Source: UBA1424 sp041669225
Lineage (GTDB): Bacteria > Bacillota_I > Bacilli_A > RFN20 > CAG-826
Assembly: GCA_041669225.1 (NCBI GenBank)
Contig: JBAYBO010000010.1
Coordinates: 1-28,547 of the forward strand
Direction of reading: 5' to 3'
Length of the DNA: 28,547 nucleotides
In this document: positions 14,765-22,769 of the stretch, piece after piece
Layout of the letters: every line of letters begins with the position of its first letter
How positions within the stretch are numbered: the first letter of the stretch is position 1
Program-made: the position numbers and the translations under genes
Notes under the pieces: generated by a model
What the model was told of the DNA's origin: nothing
The model's input: the letters and a program-made list of their open reading frames with translations, nothing else
Database searches by the model: none

Positions 14765-15520
14765 TTATTCGTCGCCTTCGAACTTATTGGCATGATCCCA
14801 ACAATCGCGTAGTAATTCGGCTTTTTGCAATTTGGTATCGCCAGTCACCCCAAACATCACTTCGCTAACGCCGCCGTAATCATCGGAGAAATCAACTAAT
14901 AGAATGGTGGGAGTGAGGAAGTTATCTGGATCAACAGCTTCGAGAGTATCAAGATCGCTTTCGGAACTATGACCATTAATGTGATAGTAAGAATCCTTAC
15001 CGACTAAAGCTGCTTCAGTGAAGAAATCACCATTGCGATCAAGGAATTGAGCGAATGCGGTTTCGTGTGAGGTGGCTTCGTCAGTTTCTTCGTCCGTGAA
15101 AATCGAAACAAGTTTAAATGATAAATCATCACTTTTTGGAGCGAGAGTACCAGTCCATCTTTTTTCAAGTTCTTCAAATGCTTCTTTGCTTTCTTTGCAA
15201 GCTTGGCAGTCTTCAGAAACGAAAACTAAGAAGAATTTTTCGCCAATAGTGCTTTTTGCATCGCCGTCTTGAATGTCAGCAATAAGTTTGTCGGCTTCGC
15301 TTGTTTCGCCGCCAGCAAGAGAACGCTGATATTTTTGATAGTATTTTTCACTTGAACGAGCATCTTCAGCTAAACCCTCAATCCAACCAGTAATTGATGG
15401 AATTGAAAAGATGACGGCAAAAATAGCACCGACAATAAGCAGGGGTTGAACCCATGCTGTGTCTTTAATCCAATGGCCGATGCGCACGAAGAACGCTCCG
15501 ATTGCCTTTAATATTTTCAT
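14765..15520 (-). CDS. Membrane-anchored thioredoxin-fold protein
   Basis: A 251-residue protein with one N-terminal membrane helix (about 24-41). By the positive-inside rule (MKILK, R and K before the helix) the C-terminal domain should be extracytoplasmic. The domain has strand FFLVFVSEDCQACKESKEAF with redox CQAC at 105-108, and a cis-Pro loop TPTILLVDF near residue 202, as in thioredoxins. The outer part is very acidic, with an insertion rich in Asp/Glu/Ser. It may act as a thiol-disulphide oxidoreductase or reductant of surface proteins; the partner is unknown. A strong AGGAGG site and a good promoter suggest high expression. Confidence 0.75.
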   Translation of the reverse strand: MKILKAIGAFFVRIGHWIKDTAWVQPLLIVGAIFAVIFSIPSITGWIEGLAEDARSSEKYYQKYQRSLAGGETSEADKLIADIQDGDAKSTIGEKFFLVFVSEDCQACKESKEAFEELEKRWTGTLAPKSDDLSFKLVSIFTDEETDEATSHETAFAQFLDRNGDFFTEAALVGKDSYYHINGHSSESDLDTLEAVDPDNFLTPTILLVDFSDDYGGVSEVMFGVTGDTKLQKAELLRDCWDHANKFEGDE

Positions 15521-15557
15521 TTATGACTCCTCCTATATCCGAACATATAGCACGATA

Positions 15558-15586
15558 ATCATACCACTATATAAATATAGATTCAA
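15558..15586 (-). promoter_or_regulatory. Promoter of thioredoxin-like gene
   Basis: Minus strand TTGAAT (15581-15586), 17-bp spacer, TATGAT (15558-15563); the leader of about 30 nt carries AGGAGG. Confidence 0.7.
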
Positions 15587-15650
15587 CTTACTTTTTTGAA
15601 AAGCAAATTAGTCCATTTACATGAAATAAATGTATATCTTTATAGTCATT

Positions 15651-15659
15651 TGCTACAAT
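15651..15659 (+). promoter_or_regulatory. Extended -10 promoter of YitT-like gene
   Basis: TG-C-TACAAT, with ATG 15681 about 22 nt downstream. AAAGGA at 15664-15669 would sit at the very 5' end of the mRNA. Confidence 0.45.
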
Positions 15660-15680
15660 AATCAAAGGACAAATCTAACG

Positions 15681-16703
15681 ATGGCAAAAAAACATACTCT
15701 TAAGAGCCGCGTCAACTCTTTCTTACTCGATCACATTTGGCTTAAATATACGGTTGAGTACGCAATCGCACTTTTTATGTGCGCGCTGTCCGCGGCTGTT
15801 TTTGCTGTCGGATTAGTTAGTTTTTTAACGCCCGCGACCGCAGAGCTTTCCTTTGTTTCTGGCGGTGTTTCTGGAATCTCGCAAACTATAAGTTTGGCGG
15901 CAAGTTTAGTTTTTGGCGCTTCAATTGAGCCATATAGTGATATTATCTATTCTGTTTTTTATATCATTATCAATATTCCAATTATCATCTTGGCGTTTCG
16001 AAAAATCGGAGTTCGTTTTGCAGTTTTAACCTTAGTTAACGTGGCATTAGTATCTCTTTTTGTCAGCACCTTCCGCCTCATTCCCTTTTTACATGATTTA
16101 GGCGCTTTTGTTGATCTTCATGGCGGCATGCTCAGTCGCGCTTTATTTGCCGGTATATGCACGGGCCTTAGTAGTGCGATTGCGTTTAAGTACGAATTAT
16201 CTGCCGGCGGAGCGGATGTTATCGCCTATTATGTCTCGCTTAAAAAATCGACGCCAACTGGCAAGTATACAATGATTATCAACACAGCAATTATATTGAT
16301 TTATGCCCTTTTGATGGCTGTCTCACCAAGTCTAGTTTCAGCTGATAATGATGCTTGGATAATGGCTGCAGCCGGCGTTTTATTTTCGATTGTGTATCTC
16401 TTCACTTCAATGCTTGTCATTGATTTTATCAATGTGCGCAATAAAAAAGTTCAAATTCAAATCGTCACCAAGAAAGAAAATCTCCACACTTTGCTTCTTG
16501 CCAATATTCCCCATGGTGCGACAATCATTAAAGGTGTGGGCGCTTTCTCAGGTGAACCGAGATTTATCATCAACATGGTCGTCTCAAGTTATGAAACGAA
16601 AAAGGTCATTAACCTCATTCGTCAAATTGATCCCGAAAGCTTTATTAACGTCAGCAATTTACAGCAAGTTTATGGAAGATTTTTTATTAAGCCTGTTAAA
16701 TAG
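15681..16703 (+). CDS. YitT family membrane protein (DUF161 + DUF2179)
   Basis: A 340-residue integral membrane protein. About five or six hydrophobic segments lie in residues ~25-255, including FLTPATAELSFVSGGVSGIS and the conserved Gly-rich ELSAGGADVIAYYVS. The C-terminal ~80 residues form the soluble DUF2179 domain (IVTKKENLHTLLLANIPHGA, then GAFSGEPRFIINMVVSSYE). YitT proteins are widespread in Bacillota with no agreed function; some are suspected small-molecule transporters. Start ATG 15681 (MAKKHTLKSRVN) is preferred over 15630 because the longer start precedes the -10 box. The gene ends 16 bp before the pseudo-ABC gene, which has its own -10 box. Confidence 0.87.
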   Translation: MAKKHTLKSRVNSFLLDHIWLKYTVEYAIALFMCALSAAVFAVGLVSFLTPATAELSFVSGGVSGISQTISLAASLVFGASIEPYSDIIYSVFYIIINIPIIILAFRKIGVRFAVLTLVNVALVSLFVSTFRLIPFLHDLGAFVDLHGGMLSRALFAGICTGLSSAIAFKYELSAGGADVIAYYVSLKKSTPTGKYTMIINTAIILIYALLMAVSPSLVSADNDAWIMAAAGVLFSIVYLFTSMLVIDFINVRNKKVQIQIVTKKENLHTLLLANIPHGATIIKGVGAFSGEPRFIINMVVSSYETKKVINLIRQIDPESFINVSNLQQVYGRFFIKPVK

Positions 16704-16705
16704 AA

Positions 16706-16711
16706 TATAAT
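16706..16711 (+). promoter_or_regulatory. -10 box of first pseudo-ABC gene (leaderless)
   Basis: TATAAT ends 8 nt before ATG 16720, so transcription should begin within 1-3 nt of the start codon. No Shine-Dalgarno is present. Confidence 0.5.
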
Positions 16712-16719
16712 TAAAGCAT

Positions 16720-17844
16720 ATGATTTCTCTTAATAACATCAGCATATTTAAAGAAAATGAGGAACAAGTCGTTAACTCCTCGATGGATTTTGAAGCTGGG
16801 ATTCATTATTTGGATTATACGAATAAGCAAATTTTCAATTTATTATCTATTTCCGATTCAACGTTTTCCGAAGGGCAAATTCAAATTGACGGCATTAGTG
16901 TTTTTCCAAAGCGAGACAAGAAAGTCTTTTTGGGAATGTTCGAAATTAATTCATCATCATTTGCCATTACGACTTGCTTAATTGGCGAAAGGGAAAATGA
17001 AAAAAAATCTGTTAAGGAAATATCGAAAAGAATATCTGAATTGAAAAGTATAGTACCGTCAAGCAGCCAGGAAATCGAAGTAAAATTCGATAAACTTTTA
17101 AATATTTTAAAAGAATTTAATTGTTCGTATGTTCTATTTGATTCGAATAATAAGCCAAATTCTATTAACCATCAAGTGCTGCTATCCGTAATCAATAAAT
17201 ACGCAACCGATATGGTATTTGTATTATTAAAAGAAGCCGAGAAAGCCCTAGAGATAGAAAATGATTCTTCCTTAGAAGCACAGGGGAATATTATAATCGA
17301 TAAAAAACAAGCAAAGCAGGAAGAAATCAAAAAAGAAACTCAGCCAACTATAATCTATGATGCCACAACTATTAAGGGTTTCTTGTTCAAATATGGGAGT
17401 TCGCTATTTTTTATAGCGTTTTCCACAATGTTTACAATTTTGTTCGCTTCCATCTATCCTTATTTATTTAATCCACATCCTGAAAAAGATATTGTCATGG
17501 CTGTCGTGGTTCTAGTTGTCGGAATAGTTTGTTTTGCAATTTCTGTTTTAATGATTGTTGATTTTCTCGAAGAATTAAAACATAAAGATAAAGTTAAGGC
17601 TTTGTACGTCGTTTTGTTTGAAGAAATTGTTATAATTTTGGGCATTGGTTTAGGTTTTCTCGCCCTTTTCTTATTTGGCAGTTATCGTCTTTTAATTGAT
17701 CTCGCCGATTATCGTTTTATTTATGCGCTTTCGGCTCTTATAATTGTTCCGATTTATATTGCCATTCCCTTGTTAAACAAATACGTTCTCAAATTGTTCG
17801 ATTTTTTTAAACTAAAATTGAAACTTCTAAAGAAGAAAAAGTAA
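16720..17844 (+). CDS. Pseudo-ABC ATPase-like domain fused to four-helix membrane domain (paralogue 1)
   Basis: A 374-residue protein without an obvious named family. Residues 1-180 follow the order of an ABC ATPase: MISLNNISIF, FEAGIHYL, FNLLSISDSTFSEGQIQIDG (like the stretch after Walker A), SSSQEIEVKFDKLLNIL where LSGGQ-QR would be, YVLFDSNN where Walker B LLLDEP would be, then a strand VFVLL. The P-loop GxxGxGKS/T, the catalytic Glu and the switch His are missing, so ATP hydrolysis is not expected. Residues ~180-225 are a charged linker. Four membrane helices follow (about 227-249, 259-282, 297-320, 332-352) with a Lys-rich end. It resembles the protein at 22911-24044 in length, order and motifs. 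The ABC origin is my inference from pattern; the function is unknown. Confidence 0.7.
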   Translation: MISLNNISIFKENEEQVVNSSMDFEAGIHYLDYTNKQIFNLLSISDSTFSEGQIQIDGISVFPKRDKKVFLGMFEINSSSFAITTCLIGERENEKKSVKEISKRISELKSIVPSSSQEIEVKFDKLLNILKEFNCSYVLFDSNNKPNSINHQVLLSVINKYATDMVFVLLKEAEKALEIENDSSLEAQGNIIIDKKQAKQEEIKKETQPTIIYDATTIKGFLFKYGSSLFFIAFSTMFTILFASIYPYLFNPHPEKDIVMAVVVLVVGIVCFAISVLMIVDFLEELKHKDKVKALYVVLFEEIVIILGIGLGFLALFLFGSYRLLIDLADYRFIYALSALIIVPIYIAIPLLNKYVLKLFDFFKLKLKLLKKKK

Positions 17845-17860
17845 TTTTTGTTACAAAAAT

Positions 17861-17908
17861 AAAAAGACCGTTTTCTATCCATAATTGATGAATTAGCGGT
17901 CTTTTTTT
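17861..17908. terminator. Bidirectional intrinsic terminator
   Basis: AAAAAGACCG (17861-17870) and CGGTCTTTTT (17897-17906) are perfect 10-bp arms around a 26-nt loop, ending in T7. It separates the pseudo-ABC gene (+) from tRNA-Ser (-). Confidence 0.8.
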
Positions 17909-17910
17909 AA

Positions 17911-18001
17911 TGGCGGAGGAAAAGGGATTTGAACCCTTGCAAGACTTGCATCTTCTATCGGTTTTCGAAACCGACCCCTTCAGCCGCTTGGGTATTCCTC
18001 C
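17911..18001 (-). tRNA. tRNA-Ser (anticodon CGA)
   Basis: A 91-nt class II tRNA with encoded CCA. Acceptor GGAGGAA/TTCCTCC; anticodon stem TCGGT/ACCGA around loop TTCGAAA gives anticodon CGA (complement 17965-17967), reading UCG. The long variable arm is present. The first 27 nt equal those of tRNA-Ser(GGA) at 3671-3761, in the same orientation. Confidence 0.95.
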
Positions 18002-18012
18002 AGCGATTTTTA

Positions 18013-18018
18013 ATTATA
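18013..18018 (-). promoter_or_regulatory. -10 box of tRNA-Ser(CGA)
   Basis: Minus-strand TG-T-TATAAT extended -10, 11 bp before the mature tRNA 5' end. Confidence 0.55.
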
Positions 18019-18120
18019 ACATGTTTATAAAATGCTGCCATATTAGAATGCGACTTTTTAGTTGGTCATAATAGCACGTTACAATCTATGATTGATTGCC
18101 CTTATTTTTCATAACTCGCA

Positions 18121-18148
18121 TTGTATCGCGCTACTATTCGTGTATAAT
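18121..18148 (+). promoter_or_regulatory. Promoter of GGDEF-EAL-like gene
   Basis: TTGTAT (18121-18126), 16-bp spacer ending in TG, TATAAT (18143-18148). Transcription should begin near 18155, so TTG 18148 cannot be the start codon. Confidence 0.6.
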
Positions 18149-18168
18149 TGTATGCGAGGTTTAACAAA

Positions 18169-19896
18169 GTGCCTGATTTTGATTTTGAAAACACACCTAA
18201 TCTAATATTATTTGTCGTCATTATTGGCCTAATTTTTGTGCTTTTTATTGTGTTTTTAACCTTTATTATCAGCCAGTATGGTGACAAAAAGTATCGCAAC
18301 GACATCAAAGAACAAGCTAATACCGTCAGAATTTATATCATTGATATAAAAAACAATATCGTACGTTTTTTTAATCGCTCAAATATTCGTGAGCAACGGA
18401 CCATTTCGGTTACTGACTTTTATAACCAATTTCCTAATTTTGAACGGGAAAAATTAATTGACTGGATTTCATCCTTAATAGATGGTGGCAAAAACGCCGC
18501 GAATTATTTTGAAATTGACGTTTTTACGAGCAAAAACAGAAAACACTTTTTATCAATGCTCCAAGTTCAGGAAGTCGATCGCGAAAAAGAGCTCATTCAT
18601 CTCGAGAGTTATTTGCTTCGATATTTGCCGCCAAAGGCCAGCGAAGGTAAAGTCATAACGGCAAGTTCAATGGAAGAAATATCGAGAGTACTCTTAGACA
18701 ATTCGCCTTTTCGCGGTGTTGTTGTCGACTTTAATTTCTTTTACAAAAGATCATCTTCTCAAAACAAAACTGGCTCTTTTGACCGCCTAATTTTTACTCA
18801 TATTAAAGAAGTGATTTCTAATCACATAACGCAAAATCGCCATTACATTGAACCCTCACAACATGAAATCGTCGTTTTTGATACGCGCCTAGCTTCGCAC
18901 TCAAGTATCATGCTTTTTGTCCACGCAGTCATTAATGATATTAATCGTTTCTTAAGTCTTAACAGCCTAATTGAACAAATTGGCATTTCCGTGGGAATCG
19001 TCGAACATAAGTTTTTTCCTAACGATGCCGAGAAAATGCTTCGTCAATCGATGGTTGTCGCCTCATACGGACAAGAGGATAACGAGTTGATTACTTGGTA
19101 TGAACAAGGAATGCGCGGCGATGATACTATCGAGCAATCCAATCGCACGGAAGTTGAAAACATTATTCGCAATAAGAAACTTAAATTCCTATTTCGTCCA
19201 ATTCTTGATTCAGAAAAAATGAAAACACTGGGCTATCAATCTTTTGTTCAGCCCTTTGATACATTTTTTGATTCGATCAACGAATTAAAAGAATACGCCA
19301 CTCGCACCGAGGACGATAAAGAGTTATTCGGAACGATTTCACGTAACATTATCTCGCGTTTCATTAATGAAAAAAGCGGTGACTATCTACGATTATTCTT
19401 CGATGTTTTATGGCAAGAAAAACCATACATCTTGAAAACTTTTGGTCACATTAATAGAATTAAGGAAACACACATCGTTCTTGTTTTCTCTGAACATGAC
19501 ATCGATAATCAAGCCGATGATGATGAAATCATGATTAGTGAGCTCAGGACATATAAAGTTAAAGGTTATGAAATTGCCTTAAAACTTGCCGACAAGGATT
19601 TGCTTTTGAATTCAGCCGTTTATGATATGTTTGATTTCTTCATCCTTGATGAAAAAATGACTCATGACATCAACACGAATAATCGCCGTCGTCTGCAGAT
19701 GCGTTCGCTTGTTGAAAAACTATTGAAATACAACAAACCAATCATCGCCACTGATTTACAAAACTGGAACGCAGTTGAACTTGTGATTAAATCCGGCATT
19801 CATTATGTGGCCAGCGAAGCGATTTCGCCAAGCGATGAGATGATATTACCGATTTCACAAAAGAACCTCAATAAGATAAAAGCCATGGCTTCATAA
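18169..19896 (+). CDS. Degenerate GGDEF-EAL membrane protein
   Basis: 575 residues from GTG 18169, chosen because GAGG lies 9 nt upstream and the longer TTG start overlaps the -10 box. One membrane helix spans ~10-33. A GGDEF-like fold follows at ~165-310: GVVVDFNFFYK replaces the metal-binding D-x-D strand, EPSQHEIVVF stands where GGDEF belongs, and ISVGIVE matches the later strand. An EAL-like barrel spans ~325-565: FLFRPILDSEKMKTLGYQSF (EAL replaced by YQS), LVFSEHD, GYEIALKLADKD (DDFG lost), FFILDEKM, KPIIATDLQNW. All metal and catalytic residues appear lost, so it probably neither makes nor cleaves c-di-GMP; binding of a nucleotide or protein remains possible. It is followed 13 bp later by proS. 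Confidence 0.72.
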   Translation: MPDFDFENTPNLILFVVIIGLIFVLFIVFLTFIISQYGDKKYRNDIKEQANTVRIYIIDIKNNIVRFFNRSNIREQRTISVTDFYNQFPNFEREKLIDWISSLIDGGKNAANYFEIDVFTSKNRKHFLSMLQVQEVDREKELIHLESYLLRYLPPKASEGKVITASSMEEISRVLLDNSPFRGVVVDFNFFYKRSSSQNKTGSFDRLIFTHIKEVISNHITQNRHYIEPSQHEIVVFDTRLASHSSIMLFVHAVINDINRFLSLNSLIEQIGISVGIVEHKFFPNDAEKMLRQSMVVASYGQEDNELITWYEQGMRGDDTIEQSNRTEVENIIRNKKLKFLFRPILDSEKMKTLGYQSFVQPFDTFFDSINELKEYATRTEDDKELFGTISRNIISRFINEKSGDYLRLFFDVLWQEKPYILKTFGHINRIKETHIVLVFSEHDIDNQADDDEIMISELRTYKVKGYEIALKLADKDLLLNSAVYDMFDFFILDEKMTHDINTNNRRRLQMRSLVEKLLKYNKPIIATDLQNWNAVELVIKSGIHYVASEAISPSDEMILPISQKNLNKIKAMAS

Positions 19897-19909
19897 GGAG
19901 AAATTCAAC

Positions 19910-21343
19910 ATGGAAACAAATAAAAACGAAGCGATTACAAGTCGCGACATCGACTTTGCTAAGTGGTATACCGATGTGTGTCGCAAAGCCGAATTAATGG
20001 ATTATTCTTCGGTTAAAGGATTCATTATTTATCGACCTTATGGTTATGCCATCTGGGAGCAAATTCAAAACTATTTAAACGGACGCTTTAAAGCAATTGG
20101 CGTGCAAAACGTTTATATGCCGTTAGTTATTCCTGAATCCTTATTTAACAAAGAAAAAGAACACGTCGAAGGTTTTGCACCCGAAACACTCATCGCCACG
20201 ATTGGCGGAAAGAGCAAAATTGATGACCCCTTAATCATTCGTCCAACGAGCGAAGTTTTGTTTTGTGAACATTACGCCAGAATCATTTCTTCGCACCGCG
20301 ACTTGCCCAAACTTTACAATCAATGGTGCAGTGTTGTTCGCTGGGAAAAAACAACAAGGCCATTTTTAAGAGGAAGTGAGTTTTTGTGGCAAGAAGGACA
20401 CACCATTTTTGCAACTGAGCAAGAAGCTCGACAAAATGCTCTTGATGTACTAGATATTTATGATGATTTAGGCAGTGAACTACTGGCAATTCCTTTTGTC
20501 AAAGGATTAAAAACTGACAAAGAACGTTTTGCTGGGGCTCGTGAAACTTATTCAATTGAAGCCTTAATGCACGATGGGAAGGCTCTTCAAAGCGGGACAA
20601 CTCATTATTTCGGAACGGGTTTTGCCGAAGTTTTTGGGATTACTTATCAAGGAAAAGACAATGTTCTTCGCAATCCTCATCAGGCCAGTTGGGGCGTATC
20701 GACGAGACTAATTGGTTCAATTATCATGGTTCACGGCGATGATAATGGTTTAGTGCTTCCGCCTTTTGTGGCTCCGACACAAGTCATCATTATCCCAATC
20801 CAACAAAGCAAGGAAGGCATTTTAACGGAAGCTGAGTCGATTAAAGCCCGTTTAGAAAAAGCCGGCTTTCGCGTCAGCCTCGATGATAGCGACCGTACTC
20901 CTGGTTGGAAGTATGCTGAATATGAGATGAAAGGCGTTCCTCTTCGCTTGGAAATCGGACCGCGCGACCTTGAAAAAGGTCAAGTTGTCATCGCCCGTCG
21001 CGTTAATGGCAAAAAAGTTTTTGTCGCAAACGAAAATATCGAAAACGAAGTTAACCATCTCTTAAACGAGACTCATGACGAGATGTATCGTAAGGCCAAG
21101 GAATTTCTTAAGACCCATATCATAGAAGTCAAGACGCTTGAAGAACTCAAAAAAGTCGTTGACGAAGGTGGATATGCGAAAATGATGTGGTGCGGTGAAC
21201 GCGGGTGTGAAGACAAAATCAAAGAGATGACGGCGGCAACTGCTCGTTGCATGCCTCATGGCGATCATAATCACTTCGATAATAAATGTGCAGTGTGCGG
21301 TAAAAAAGCCGATAAAATCGTCTACTTTGCCAAAGCCTATTAA
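19910..21343 (+). CDS. proS: Prolyl-tRNA synthetase (short, archaeal/eukaryote-type)
   Basis: Charges tRNA-Pro. At 477 residues it lacks the editing domain inserted in the long bacterial form. Class II motifs: YRPYGYAIWEQI (motif 1 region), RWEKTTRPFLRGSEFLWQEG (motif 2) and the GVSTRLIGSIIMVHGDD segment with motif 3. The C-terminal zinc-type module shows WCGERGCEDKIKEM, then CMPHGD and CAVCGKKADKIVYFAKAY, the typical Tyr-ending tail. AAGGAG lies before the ATG. It is probably co-transcribed with the upstream GGDEF-EAL-like gene. No T-box is visible upstream. Confidence 0.97.
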   Translation: METNKNEAITSRDIDFAKWYTDVCRKAELMDYSSVKGFIIYRPYGYAIWEQIQNYLNGRFKAIGVQNVYMPLVIPESLFNKEKEHVEGFAPETLIATIGGKSKIDDPLIIRPTSEVLFCEHYARIISSHRDLPKLYNQWCSVVRWEKTTRPFLRGSEFLWQEGHTIFATEQEARQNALDVLDIYDDLGSELLAIPFVKGLKTDKERFAGARETYSIEALMHDGKALQSGTTHYFGTGFAEVFGITYQGKDNVLRNPHQASWGVSTRLIGSIIMVHGDDNGLVLPPFVAPTQVIIIPIQQSKEGILTEAESIKARLEKAGFRVSLDDSDRTPGWKYAEYEMKGVPLRLEIGPRDLEKGQVVIARRVNGKKVFVANENIENEVNHLLNETHDEMYRKAKEFLKTHIIEVKTLEELKKVVDEGGYAKMMWCGERGCEDKIKEMTAATARCMPHGDHNHFDNKCAVCGKKADKIVYFAKAY

Positions 21344-21348
21344 TTTGT

Positions 21349-21378
21349 TTGAAGTTTAAGGCGTCATTATGCTATATT
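21349..21378 (+). promoter_or_regulatory. Promoter of tRNA-Ser(GCU)
   Basis: TTGAAG (21349-21354), 18-bp spacer, TATATT (21373-21378), 13 bp before the mature tRNA. Confidence 0.5.
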
Positions 21379-21391
21379 TAATGGCGTTCGT

Positions 21392-21481
21392 GGAGTAATA
21401 CCCAAGTGGTGAAGGGGCTTCCCTGCTAAGGAAGTAGATCGGGTAACTGGTGCGAGGGTTCGACTCCCTCTTACTCCGCCA
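21392..21481 (+). tRNA. tRNA-Ser (anticodon GCU)
   Basis: A 90-nt class II tRNA with encoded CCA. Acceptor GGAGTAA/TTACTCC; anticodon stem CTTCC/GGAAG around loop CTGCTAA gives anticodon GCT (21425-21427), reading AGC/AGU. The long variable arm is present. A terminator follows. Confidence 0.95.
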
Positions 21482-21494
21482 GTCTTTGTACAAC

Positions 21495-21527
21495 AGGATT
21501 GATACAGATGTGTCAGTCCTTTTTATT
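21495..21527 (+). terminator. Intrinsic terminator after tRNA-Ser(GCU)
   Basis: AGGATTGATA pairs with TGTCAGTCCT (10 pairs, two of them G-U) around a 6-nt loop, followed by TTTTTATTT. Confidence 0.7.
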
Positions 21528-21611
21528 TAAATAAAAACCACTAAGGCGACTTATGTGCTAATTCACATTGATTCACATACCTTTGCCGTCATTCTTTAGT
21601 AATATGAAATT

Positions 21612-22067
21612 ATGAAGAAAATAATACTATTAGTAATCTCTTTATTGTTATTAACGGGTTGTAATAATGTTGAAACTTATTCACTCAAAGAAGTCAGCGG
21701 ATTTGATACTTCAAACATTGAATCAATTACTGTTTCTTCGAGCGTTTATCAAAGCTTTGCATGGGCGGTAAGCGATGACGTTCTTTCGTATTTAGATACA
21801 CGATACATAAAAACGGATTTTGACATTCATAGTGAATTCGAATCTTGGCTACCCAGCACAGCGAAAGATGATGCCTATGTACTACATATCGAGACAGATA
21901 TTATTTATTCATTGGATGTTTACCCGCCTAGAACTTCGAATCACTACGCTACTTTTTACATAAGCCATTCTTCAAGGTATATGTATTTTCTTGGGCTTAA
22001 TTCTTGCTATCAATCCTTACATAAAATGTCGCAAAGGCTTATACTATTACTCAGCGCATGGAACTAA
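21612..22067 (+). CDS. Hypothetical lipoprotein
   Basis: A 151-residue protein with a clear lipoprotein signal: MKKIILLVISLLLLTGC, lipobox LTGC with Cys17. The mature part has no recognised domain. A -10-like TAATAT lies just upstream and no Shine-Dalgarno is seen. The last ~20 residues (from about 22005) look unnatural, whereas the neighbouring frame reads AINPYIKCRKGLYYYSAHG and then a stop, so a one-base frameshift near the 3' end is possible. It overlaps the start of the HTH gene by 10 bp, implying an operon. Function unknown. Confidence 0.65.
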   Translation: MKKIILLVISLLLLTGCNNVETYSLKEVSGFDTSNIESITVSSSVYQSFAWAVSDDVLSYLDTRYIKTDFDIHSEFESWLPSTAKDDAYVLHIETDIIYSLDVYPPRTSNHYATFYISHSSRYMYFLGLNSCYQSLHKMSQRLILLLSAWN

Positions 22068-22687
22068 ATGAGAAAATAAGAAAATATCGCAAAGAAGGCG
22101 GATTATCCCAAGAGCAACTTGCTTCGAAAATCTTTGTGTCACGTACTTTAATCACAAAATATGAGAGCGGAAGTGTTTTTCCGACCGACGAAAACCTTGA
22201 AAAACTTGCAACCGTATTTGGAATTAATGGAACCGAACTATTATCAGATGAGGAAAAGATTTCGATAATTGAAAAATCGTACATGAGTAACTACAGGCTT
22301 TGGACTATATTGAGCATTTCTTCTATTTTAGTTTCTATTTTGTTATTAATCTTTTCGGTCGTGCCATTTTATCAATATAGCAGTTATGACTATTCAAATG
22401 TCTCCATCCAAAATCCTACGCCGGTTCACGTCACAGGATATGTTTCGATCCTCGCCGCTACTTTAAAGAAAAACAATCCCATATCCATTTTTTATATTGT
22501 CCTATCGATGATCAGTGTTATTCTATCTACCTTAAACTTTGGAAACCTTGAAAACAATCCCAAAAGGATTCTAAGAATTAGTAGTGCAATCGTATTAGGA
22601 ATCAGCCTGATAGTATTTTTCTTTTCGCTCGGATCAATGATTTCGATACTTCAATCAAACGATTTTCAAATGAATTTAAGAATTTAA
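22058..22687 (+). CDS. HTH (XRE-type) regulator with C-terminal membrane helices
   Basis: A 209-residue protein. Residues 4-60 form a Cro/CI-type helix-turn-helix (LSQEQLASKIFVSRTLITKYESG, with FPTDENLEKLATVFGI). The rest has three membrane helices (about 81-105, 141-162, 172-198) with a ~35-residue outside loop rich in Tyr/Ser/Asn. Such HTH-membrane fusions in Bacillota are thought to be membrane-tethered regulators. The start ATG has no Shine-Dalgarno and lies within the end of the lipoprotein gene, so it may be translated by coupling. The lipoprotein may be its sensor partner; this is inference from overlap only. Confidence 0.78.
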   Translation: MELNEKIRKYRKEGGLSQEQLASKIFVSRTLITKYESGSVFPTDENLEKLATVFGINGTELLSDEEKISIIEKSYMSNYRLWTILSISSILVSILLLIFSVVPFYQYSSYDYSNVSIQNPTPVHVTGYVSILAATLKKNNPISIFYIVLSMISVILSTLNFGNLENNPKRILRISSAIVLGISLIVFFFSLGSMISILQSNDFQMNLRI

Positions 22688-22769
22688 ATTTATCCCTCCA
22701 CGTCTTGTGTCCGGTTCTAAGAGAAACCGTCACGTTTGTATCAAAATTGTCCATCCACGCCTTCTATTA

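Noticed and set aside
18148..18168. TTG start for the GGDEF-EAL-like gene
   Set aside because: The codon overlaps the TATAAT box; GTG 18169 has a correctly placed GAGG.
19897..19909. T-box before proS
   Set aside because: Only a 13-bp gap with a Shine-Dalgarno separates it from the upstream gene.
21392..21530. Integrative element attachment site at tRNA-Ser(GCU)
   Set aside because: The following genes look accessory, but I found no second copy of the tRNA 3' end and no integrase in the window.
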